Assembly: GCA_003049485.1 (NCBI GenBank)
Contig: PYST01000033.1
Location: 1 to 64,000, forward strand
DNA from: Ophioceras dolichostomum
Lineage: Eukaryota; Ascomycota; Sordariomycetes; Magnaporthales; Ophioceraceae
Reading direction: 5' to 3'
Length of the DNA: 64,000 bases
Shown: positions 36,689 through 45,874 of the stretch, in pieces
Layout: each line of letters opens with the position of its first letter
Position numbering within the stretch: the first letter of the stretch is position 1
The notes under the pieces: generated by a model
Seen by the model: the letters and a program-made list of their open reading frames with translations, nothing else
Told to the model about the DNA's origin: nothing
The model's database searches: none
Position numbers and translations under genes: made by a program

Positions 36689-37213
36689 TCAGTCCAATTC
36701 CAGTGACTTACCTAAGTACCTACCTGGGTAAATCGAGTGAACTCGTCTTAGTCCAGATCCAAATTTAGGGAACTTCGGCGACAGTCGTCTGGCTCCCGAC
36801 CGCTTTCTAGTCGGGTAAGACTGCGCCTCCTCCTGTCCATGTAGAGCAGCGGATGCCTCGAGCTTGGAGAGGCGACCGCGAAACTTGTCGTCGTTCATCC
36901 ACTGAATCCACGGCTTCTCGTCGGGGTTGTCTGGGTTCGGTGCCCAGGTCTTCCACGAGGCGGATTCGTTCTCGACCGCATGGTTGTTGGTCTCCGCGCC
37001 GGGCATAAATGGCAGAAGCTTCTTCCAGGGTTGCTGCTTCTTCGGCCGTTCTTGTACCGGGCCCGTGCTTGCAAGGACTGGGGTATCAGCCTCGTTGCTT
37101 GACTGCGCTAGCTCCGAGTCTGTAGCTGGACGGACTGCATTAGATCCACAATTTCTGTCCTTGCAATGACTTTCAGAAGCAGGGATGTGATACTGGTACT
37201 CACCTCGCGTCAT
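36689..37213 (-). CDS. Small hypothetical protein, probably spliced
   Basis: An open frame of 174 codons. The start ATGACGCGAG is followed directly by GTGAGT, a near-perfect donor, so the first exon may be only 10 nt. Removing 37203-37135 (69 bp, acceptor TGCAG) keeps the frame and gives 151 residues. An acceptor 15 bp further on, CTACAG, fits the CTAAT branch point better and gives 146. The unspliced frame is also open, so splicing is not forced. The protein is polar, with a Trp/Pro/Asp-rich middle (WAPNPDNPDEKPWIQWM) and a basic C-terminal third. It has no signal peptide or membrane segment. GTAGGT and GTAAGT near the stop could add a further intron and change the C-terminus. No family was recognised. 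It lies divergent from the NLR relic. Confidence 0.45.
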   Translation of the reverse strand: MTRGEYQYHIPASESHCKDRNCGSNAVRPATDSELAQSSNEADTPVLASTGPVQERPKKQQPWKKLLPFMPGAETNNHAVENESASWKTWAPNPDNPDEKPWIQWMNDDKFRGRLSKLEASAALHGQEEAQSYPTRKRSGARRLSPKFPKFGSGLRRVHSIYPGRYLGKSLELD

Positions 37214-37337
37214 CGTCGAGCCAGTATTCTCTGTTGTGGTCTATCTTTGTATCGTTCTGGTTCTGGCAACAGTTGGTTTTTATCATTGAAGAGTATGATG
37301 ATTTAGGGGCCGGGCTCATCAACTCTCGATCCCTCCA

Positions 37338-37471
37338 ATTTCTCCCAGTCCTCTTCCAGTTCTCTCCCAGTCCTCTTCTACTTTTCTCCCACTTTTCTCA
37401 CACTCTTTTCCCACTCTTCTCCCACTTTTCTCCCGCTCTTCTCCCACTCTTCTCCTACTCTTTCCTTCCAT
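37338..37471 (+). repeat. Imperfect pyrimidine tandem repeat
   Basis: About a dozen diverged copies of a 10-12 bp unit of the type TTCTCCCACT, all C/T except for one A per unit. It lies about 125 bp upstream of the start of the small minus-strand gene at 36689-37213 and could be its promoter or a polypurine/polypyrimidine structural element. Confidence 0.8.
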
Positions 37472-38216
37472 ATTCTGCCGTTTGCCGACCAGCTAAATGA
37501 GCTCCTTCGATCAGGAATGCACGCGCCCACATCCCTCTTGCAAAGGGGGGTTGGATCAGAGCAACACTCTGTACCTCCACATGCCTATGGTTGAGTCCTA
37601 TCATAAGGTACTAGCGCGTACATGCTTGGGCAACATGTGTAGAAAGGTCTTGGTGTTAAGGGAGGTCAGGCAGAAAGCGGGGTATTAGCAAGAATATCTC
37701 ACTAGTCAACTCAGAGCCTTACCTCCGTAGTATGGATAGAAGAATGTGGACGGTTGAACAGTATATGCACCTTTATCGCGTCCAATTATTGCAGGATATT
37801 CAGGCCGTTCGCCTCGTTTATGTTAGTCACGCGTATCACGCGTGGCACACTTGAGCAAAACCCCTCATTCCCAAGTTGCCGATCAATACGGGGTGGTCAT
37901 CACGGACGACTCGATTCGCGTCCATTCGACAGCGTGCAACCACACTGCAGGCCAAAAGGCAATTTTAGCCCACATAGACCTCTGGTTCGATGTGTTAAAC
38001 AAAAGCATGTCCATGAGGGTGTGAAGCAAACAGCCTCTCCTGGCAGTGGATAGCTTGAAGGCGCTCAAGCCAGCCGCGCTGGCCACCCACGAGACAGCTT
38101 TGTGCATCACGGCGCACCGAGTTCCTCCTCGTAAGCCCATCTCTTCATCGAATCATCCCCAGTGCTTTGGCACGGTGAACATGCATCAGAAACACTGCAA
38201 TGAAGCGAGTGTGGCA
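37472..38216. other. Intergenic region 5' of the NLR relic
   Basis: Short frames only. No domain is recognisable. It may contain the original promoter or first exon of the NLR gene, whose N-terminus is uncertain. Confidence 0.4.
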
Positions 38217-41200
38217 ATGGATCGCACTGCTCAATCGTTGTTGCATGAAACAGGAGTTCCAGCCGCACTCACTAACCCCATCCCATCCCACCAGAAACTG
38301 CGATTACGAGTTCTCACCAGGACTCCAAAGGAGATGGCCAGACTGCGAGCACTTGCGCCAAGCCCTTCATCGGGCGCAGAAGCCTCTCTACGGGCCTCCG
38401 GGGAGCAGCCGGGAACCGAACAGCCGGGAGCAAGGTGAGTTGAGATCACTGGAAGTGGAAGTACAGATTCCATGCAAGAAAGCTGTAGCTTTTGCCAACC
38501 TAGGTCCAAACTTGGTTGGTAGGGGATGGAGATGCTTAGGTACTGAGTCGATGAACTAACCGCCAAACCCAAAGGCCTGGATACTGGAAAGATGTCTTGG
38601 ACGACTTTCGGTCACAAGTCGGTCAAAATTCCTTCAGCAAGGTCATCTCGACCCAGTCGATCGATGCGCTGGAAAGTCACATACGTGAGCTCTCACTGCG
38701 CGCCCGCGGCTCCACGACTCAGGAGAACCTCGACCAGATGAGCCTCCTCGTGGGCCCGATGGGATGTGCCAGTAATATAGCAAGTCTTCTTACTCCAAAG
38801 AATCCGGAAATCGGCGCCCTGATTTGGGGAAGTTTGCGGATAGTAGCTATCGCAAGTGAATGAGTGAATGCCTCTGGCACCTTGTCACTGCTCCTTGTCT
38901 TTGTGCCTTTCATGGCATCTTTGTGCGCTCGTACCTACTTTTTCGGGCCACTGATCACCAGTACCTTCCTTTCTATTAAGGATCTACTTATCTTTGAGGC
39001 ATGTGGTTGGTGACTTCCCACGCTGATGACTCCTGCCTATTTCTACAGTTGAACAACGACAACACCCAGATCATCCGTGTGGTAGTCGGCCATCTCAGAC
39101 CCATCGGTCACGACTTCGAGCGATGCGGCAGGTACCTGTCCATGTTTTCGCGCAGCACCTGCCTTCATCAAGCCACAGGAGATTTCTATCGCGAGGTTGT
39201 TCGCTTCTTGGGCTACGCCATCAAGACACTTCAGCAGCATGAGTTCTTCTCAGCGATTGTCTTCGAGATACTAGGCGGATCTGCAGATCCTTGTTGTCCT
39301 TGCTGACTGCCCACTGTGCTGGCTGCCCCCAGCGAGGATTCTCCTCCCATCGACGGCGGTGATTGAGGAATCTCTTCGGACCCACGTTGCCAGAATTAAC
39401 GCTGCAGCAACCAGAGTAGAACGAGAGGCCCAGGCTGCCCATTTTGAAGAGTTCTGCAAGGTAGAAATGGATGGTATGCAGGAGCGAACTGCTCCTCCGC
39501 CTAGTGCGCAGGCATTTCTAGGCTTCGACCTCCCCCAGAATCGGAAATCCTGCGGGAGGGACGATATACTCAAGGCGATGGACGGTCGCCTGATGGATCC
39601 AGACGGATGTCCCAAACGTGGCTCCTCCATCCATCTCTATGGGCTTGGGGGCATGGGGAAATCATCGCTTGCTGTCAAGTTTGTGTACGACAACCTGGGA
39701 GCTTTCGAGTCTCTGGTCTTCTGGCTGTCGGCAGAGACGCGTCAAAAACTCACACTTGATGCCGCCAGTGCGTGCCGAGCCCTGGGTCTGCAGGCAGGTG
39801 AATCAGCGTCTGAGCTTCAGAGTACCGCTTTCACGTGGAGAACCTGGCTGGAGCAAAGTTGTACGCATCTTTCCCCCCTTACAAAGTACCTAATCCACGG
39901 CCTTGGATTTTTAGCTAACTGCCTACCTACCTACCTACATTCCTCCATTTTGAGCAGCTGGATGGCTCATCGTCTACGACAATGCTGAAGACGAGGCTTT
40001 GCTTCGCGAATTCTGGCCCCGGAAGCAGAATGGCACTATCATCGTCACCAGCCGCCATCGGCGCTTTGCTTCAACCCTCGTCGATGCCTCACTTGAGGTG
40101 TCCCGTATGACTACTCGAGAGAGCCGAGACCTCCTCATCAAGTTCCTTTCTCCGGAGTCGGACGCATATGGCCCAGCCGAGATCGGGGTCATCGATCAGA
40201 TCTGTCAGATCATGGACGGTCTCCCACTGGCGATAGAGCTCGTGGCCTCGCTGGTCCAGGAAACGATGAGGACCCTCGACGAAATCCTAAAGCTCCTTGT
40301 AGATCAGAGGGAACTGCTTCTTAACTGGTCACTCCCCGCTGACGCGATGGCTGAGCTGCCGCTCGCGCTGGTCTGGGAAGCGAACCTCGCAAAATTGCCC
40401 CAGGACGCCCTCAACCTCCCCCAAGTCATGGCGTTCCTTGATCCTGACAGCGTCGACGATCTCATATTCCGGGACCGGGACGGCTCCAAGACGAGTGGAT
40501 TCCTGCCCTCGGATGAGGCTGGCTTCCTCCAGTGCCTGCGAGCGCTGTCGAGCTTCTCGCTCATACGACGGGACCGGTCGATGCTCTGCGTCCACCGCCT
40601 CGTCCAGGATGTCCTCATTCGACGCATGGACGCGGACACGCTGCAGAAAGTTTTCTTGGTCGCCGTGGATCTCATCTGGGAGATTTCCCCAAAGCAGTCG
40701 GACAATGGCCTGCTCATGTCGTCCTTCTGGACGGTTTGCCAAAGCTACCTGTCCCACGGGGAGGCGCTAGAGGCCAAGTATCGCGCATTGTCTGGAAAGC
40801 TGAGCGATCCCCCCGTGCGCCTAGCCGAGGTGCTCTACTTCTGTTCTTGGTAAGTAAGCCCTTAGCGAAACCATGAGAGCGCGACACCAGTAACTCCTGC
40901 GTGGAATAGTAGTACAACTGACATGACTGATACGCACACCAAATCACTGATTAGGTCCATGTACGAGCAAACCATGTTCGACCGGGCCATTAAGCTAGCC
41001 ATGACAGGCATTGACATCGTGAACTTGCGCCCCGAGGAGACCCGGCTGCTCGAGGCTAACCTCCTCACACCCATCGGTGGTGCGAAAATGGAGGTCAGCG
41101 CGCTGGAAGAGGGCTATCGGAGCCTCAAGCAGGCACTCAACCTGAGGGTGGAGGCGTCCCGAGACGGCCTCATGGACGCCACGCACCCGCAGATCGCCAA

Positions 41201-42132
41201 CTCTTAATGAGCCTTAGTGCGGCTGCATGCGGGATAGGGCGACTTCAGGAGGCCGTTGAGCTCGGCTAGAAGTCCATCGCTCTTAGGGCCGACAGGGAGG
41301 ACGAGCAGCTGCAGATGCACGCCATGTCCTACAACAACGTCACCATGGCACTTCTGCTATCCGGGAAGTTGGAGGAAGCCGAGGTCTTTTCGCAAAAGAC
41401 CATGGATATCTGCAATGTCACGAGTGAGAGCATGACAGAGGAACAATAGTTGTAAGTCCCCATCTCAGGTGCCCAAATTCCCTATGCAGAAACCGCACGA
41501 CCCGTCCCATCTTGGTACAATTTCTGATATTAGCTTTGGTTGCGACAACAGGGCCATGCAATCACGCATCGTCTACGTGTCTGGCAATCTGAGTCTCGCC
41601 CTTGGTCAGAAAGACAAAGCCAGGGAGATACACTAGAAGGTGTTCGCGATCCGTATTCGAGCATTTGGCGACACGCATCACTACACCGCCACGTCCTACT
41701 GGAAGCTGGGGAAGTTGTGGGAAGAGGACGACTGGGGAAAGGCAGTGTAAGTACATCCGAAATCAATCCCTTACCCTTCCCAGGGCATATTTTTCGAGTT
41801 TTCACCCACCTGTCAAGCGAGGACTCGTCGCTAGACCCAGGGCAGCCACTCAAAGCAGGTCCGGTTCTTCCGAGTACTAACACAAGCATAATACCAGCAC
41901 TTTCTACCGCAAGTCGATCGAGATTTGCGAGAGGATGGCCATGGTCGAGCACTATCTCGGGAGGTCGTGCTACGATCTCGGAAAGATCCTTTGTAAACAC
42001 GGCTCGTCTGTGGATGGCCACGAGCTCATTGGTCGAGCATCGAAGGCATATGGACACATCACTAAGGCCGAGTTCCCCAGCGGAGATGACGAGGACCCCT
42101 TTCGGACTTTGATCCATCCGTTTTACAGCTAG
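38217..42132 (+). pseudogene. Decayed NLR-type STAND protein (DUF7708-NB-ARC-TPR)
   Basis: A tentative first exon (38217-38434, GTGAGT donor) joins an exon at 38575 encoding a DUF7708-like segment (WKDVLDDFRSQVG ... LIWGSLRIVAIAS). The NB-ARC core follows with GLGGMGKSS (P-loop, near 39645), WLIVYDNAED (Walker B), GTIIVTSRHRR and GLPLAIEL, then VHRLVQ in the winged-helix region. A clear intron is 39861-39957. The tail is TPR-like, ending at 42132. Proteins of this plan are fungal NTP-dependent signalling switches, some acting in non-self recognition. The TPR part is broken. A one-base frameshift near 41204-41208 follows IANS, and in the continued frame TAG stops occur at 41267, 41447 and 41634. 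The link between 38862 and 39049 also fails to keep phase. The P-loop half is open, so a truncated product ending at 41207 is possible, but the full-length gene is dead in this sequence. Confidence 0.75.
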
Positions 42133-42256
42133 ACAAGGGAGCCAACAAAGGACTCGAGGCACGATGAGGAATGGAGGAAAAGGTCCTCACGGGAACAGAA
42201 TCGTTTCTCTTGACAAGTGTATTTACAAAAGAGGATGGGGCGTTAGTTGTAATGGA

Positions 42257-43206
42257 CTATGCCAGTTCCAACTGCTCGTTTTGCTGCCCCAACCTGTAGA
42301 TTGACAATAGCCTCTGCCGCGCGAGGATAAACACGACTCTCAACAATCCAGAGGCCCCGATGACCAGCGGGATCAGCTGTCCAACCTGATCGAGGTCGTT
42401 GACCCCCGCAGCGAGCCCGTTCCAGAATAGAGTAGCCTCCACCAGCGCAGCCAAGTATGTGATAGACAGACACACCGTTCCCGTGCGAAGCCAGAGCTGC
42501 CACCTCGGCACGCAGACCGACTCCGTCTTTCCGTGAGGACCGAGCAGGCGCTCCATCGCGAGCCGAATACCACCTCCTTTTGTGGCGAGGGCTTTGGCGG
42601 CGACGCCCAGCCAGATGATGAAATAGAGATCCATGGCGGCAACGAGGAGGCATCCGATAACGCTCATGACGATAGCGAAGGGGCGGAGCGATCGGATAGC
42701 TACCTTGGCAAAAGCAGCGTCTTGTAATCGCAATCGACTTCGGCAGCGGAGGCGGAGGAGGGGGAAGAGGAGGAAGGCGGCGACGACAACGGCGACGATA
42801 TGGCCGGCATCATCAAGACACCCTTCCACCAGAACCAGGAGCTGTAGCCCGCTAGTGCGGCGAATATCTGCGTTACAACGACCGCCCGGAACGCGGACGT
42901 CTTCTTGGCGCGGCGCCCTGCGATGTTGGTGGGCCAGGAGAAGGACTGCACGGCGAGGAACCCCCCGAAGGACAGCGACAGGACGACGAGCACCTCGGGC
43001 TGCCGGATGCCGCCGCGAACGGCGGTGAGGAGCAAGCCAGCGAGGGTGGCGCATTGGAAGCAGATATTGGTCGCCTGGATGGATTCGCTCTCGTTGGGGA
43101 GTTCGATGCTGGCGATGACGGTGGCAACCCACTGGCAGTAGATGCCGACCCTGACGCCGATCCCGTAGAAATCCTGCTTGCCCTCACAGAGGCATCGCGC
43201 GTCCAT
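42257..43206 (-). CDS. Multispanning membrane protein of unknown function
   Basis: Two exons, 43206-42822 and 42720-42257. Removing 42821-42721 (101 bp, donor GTGTCT, acceptor ACAAG) restores one frame of 282 residues joining WFWWK to DAAFAKV. The AAG acceptor is weak, so a genuine frameshift is an alternative. About six to seven hydrophobic segments are visible, including VLVVLSLSFGGFLAVQSF, a segment ending in SSWFWW, FAIVMSVIGCLLVAA and LIPLVIGASGLLRVVFIL. Near the N-terminus stands DFYGIGVRVGIYCQW, a motif known from fungal membrane proteins of unknown function, often written GxGxRxGxYxQW. It lies tail to tail with the NLR relic (125 bp apart) and on the same strand as the kinase relic. 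No in-frame stop is needed to read it, unlike its two neighbours. No catalytic or transport motif is visible. Confidence 0.66.
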
Positions 43207-43452
43207 TCTGCCCAAGGTTCGAAATAGATCAAGATAGTGCTAATAAAATAGAATAGGCACGACTAGATATCTCTAGCGAGAGACTTTAATAGTGATGCGA
43301 GAGCTAGGGAAGCACCATTTAGCATTCCCACCAGCGTGATGGTGGTCAAGAGTTACATCTTAAGACTGAGGTAGGTAGGGAGGTAGGTAGGTACCTAGCC
43401 TCACCACCCACCACAGCATGGGCCACACACCATACAGCCTCACCAGGCCGCC
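43207..43452. other. Short intergenic spacer with GGTAGG repeats
   Basis: Contains AGGTAGGTAGG repeats followed by GGTACCTAG at about 43369-43399. No gene. Confidence 0.6.
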
Positions 43453-45122
43453 CTACATGCAGCTACCCGCACTGGCGCATTTCCCAAAACCTGCCTCCCC
43501 GGTTGCCCATCCATAGCTGTCGCCCAACCAGGTTTCGAAAAATTGGTGTGACTCGTCGATGCCCGGCGCCGCTGCTGCTGCTGTTGGTAGGCTACCACTA
43601 CTAGCTGTGCGAGCGCCCGTCAGTCCGCACACGTCATTCTCGTCACCCTGCCGCCCAACGGCAACAACGCAGCTGCACTGGGCGCGACCCCATTCTGGGC
43701 TCTTCCTCGTGCACAACCAAATCCAATATCGCATGCGGCCCGGCGTCCGACGGAAGCTGGGGAAGACGGCCTCGTCGAGCAGGACGCCGTCGTCGCGCCT
43801 GAGCGAGAGCTCCTCCGCGCTGAGCTGCATGCGGCCGAAGTCGTTAGGCTCCTGCTCGAAGATGCACCACATCACCTTGGCGAGGGAGTAGCTCTCGAAG
43901 CCTGCCGCGCGTGATCGGACGCCTGCGCGAAGGGCTCGAGGTAACCGGAGGGAGTGTTCGAGTAGTATACTCCAGCTGGCATGCAGGCTGGGTTGGTGGT
44001 GCGACTCGTCATCCAGTGATGGTGGTGCGCCTCGCCGCCAACTTTGGTGGTGGTGTCAGACTGGACTGTAGTACGAGGCCACCACGAGGTAGGGGAGGGC
44101 AGGTGCGGGGTGTGGGCGGCCCGTCCCTGCGGCCAGAGCTCGGAGGATCCGGACTATTCGAAATCTACGAGGACGAGGTCCTGCTGCTGCTGCGACGGGG
44201 CCCCTGCGACGGGGCCCCAGTGAGCAGGATGTTGTCGAGACGAAGATCGGAGTAGAAGATCGACGCGGCTTTGTGGATGTGCCGGATCGCCGCGATGATT
44301 TGCCGAATCCATTTGACCTTAGTGGCCATGGGAATAGAGTTCTTTTGGGCCAGCCTGATTTTCTGGTGCAGGGTGCCGCCTGAATGGTAGCCGAGGATGA
44401 AGCCACAGACGACTAGCTCCTCCTGCTGCTAGGCCGTGTAGCTGCTAGCGATGCTGCTCCGGGTGACTAGATATCGTGGTCGGGTGATGATGTTTGGGTG
44501 AGGCGGCATGCTCAGCAGCTCGCGCAGCTCGTGATACCCTCGCGAAGGCCGCGACGACGCCCTTGAAAACGGCTTGTTCGCCATTGGGGAGCAGGACCAG
44601 AGAGACGGAATCGTGCAGCCTGGACACAGAACGGAGGGTCTCAAAGTCAAACGTGGGCGGCAGGTCAAGGTCGCCGCCCCAGAGCTGACGCATCCGCGAG
44701 ACAGGCAGGTACCTGCGCTGCAGCTCGAGGTTGGGCTGGAGCCATGTTCCAGGACAGCCCTCACGCTTCGCGTCGTCGAGACGGAAGGCGGATCCGATGG
44801 TCGTTCGCTCCAGCACGCGCTGGAGATCCTTATTCCCACCCCATGCGTCCAGGTGACCGACGATGTCAACAGCGAGGCTTTCAATCTCGGCCTCGGCGAC
44901 TCTCGAGTGCTCGTAGTCCGCGGCCTCTATCAACTTAGCCGCATACACGCTGTCCTTCTCTAGTCTGCAGAAGAGGTGATGGGGAGGCGGAATGCGGCCA
45001 CTGGGAAGGATCGGAACAACGTGAATGCCTGACGAGACGTCAGTGTCGAACCCTTCGAGCTTCCAATGCCGAGAATGAGAACCCGAGACCCTCCTCAATA
45101 TTTCGTCTAAGGCAATTGGCAT
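43453..45122 (-). pseudogene. Decayed protein-kinase-like gene
   Basis: The N-terminal frame starts at ATG 45122 and reads for 200 codons into LPNGEQAVFKG. A frameshift near 44550 then leads to HELRELLSMPPHPNIITRP, followed by a TAG at 44431. The same frame continues through VCGFILGYHSGGTL and HIHKAASIFYSDLRLDNILL, where YSDLRLDN fits the kinase catalytic-loop pattern HxDLxxxN with Tyr for His. A second frameshift leads into DLVLVDFE, in the position of the DFG region, followed by TAG at 44156 and then VYYSNTPSGY. A third frameshift near 43910 leads to SYSLAKVMWCIFEQEP and the C-terminal part ending at 43453. Three frameshifts and two stops make this a clear pseudogene. Relatives are lineage-expanded kinase-like proteins in plant-associated and soil ascomycetes. 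It is divergent from the JmjC gene. Confidence 0.78.
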
Positions 45123-45874
45123 CAGGGGGCAAATTGTTCGTACGGGTGACTGAAATGGTTGTGATGTGTAAATTGTGAACGTTCTGGTGTAGGACTTAGG
45201 TACGGTAGCTCAAAGCTTGAGAGCTTCTCACCTCAACCCACCAGCTTCCCTCAACTCAATCAACCTTAATGAAACTGTACCAGCCTCAGGGCAAAGACGC
45301 GTCCAGTGAGTCGCGTCGCAGCCACAAAAGCTGCAAACACGAGACCCAATTGATGACGCCTCCCCCAGAACCTTCTCTTCACTTGTTTGTTGCTGCAGTT
45401 CCGTTGCCCCTGAAAAGAACAGAATGATGAATGAAACAGAGTGATGAAAACAGAATGATGGGCTGATTGAAGTCTGATTTCATTGAACCGTTTCGGTTAG
45501 AACGTGATCGACAAGGGTCACCTCTGGCCAGTGACCGGGTTAACAGGCCCACAGCGTGTGGGTCACTCTTCAGTCCTGACTTTGATGCTGATGAAAAAGG
45601 GAGCGACGAGCAAACTGACTGCAAACGGAGCAGGTGCGAGTGTTGTGGGGTGGCCCAAGCTCATTGACGCCTTTGTTTTTTCAGCCTCATCAGGTGTGAA
45701 CCTCTCATCAATGATCCCATCAATCATCATTTTTTCCGATCTCGAAATTCCCAACTCTTCTCTCCATCGCCCTGCCGTTTGATCCCAACCAATCCGCAAA
45801 CCAGATTGACCTCAACTGTCGCTACTGCTATCATTTGTCGCTCTTGCTTTCTTTTCTTCTCATCTGTTCCGATT
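45123..45874. promoter_or_regulatory. Region upstream of the JmjC gene
   Basis: Divergent spacer of 752 bp between the kinase relic and the JmjC gene. The last 100 bp are C/T-rich (TCTCCATCG, CTTTCTTTTCTTCTC), which fits a transcription start and leader for the plus-strand gene. No separate gene was seen. Confidence 0.5.
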
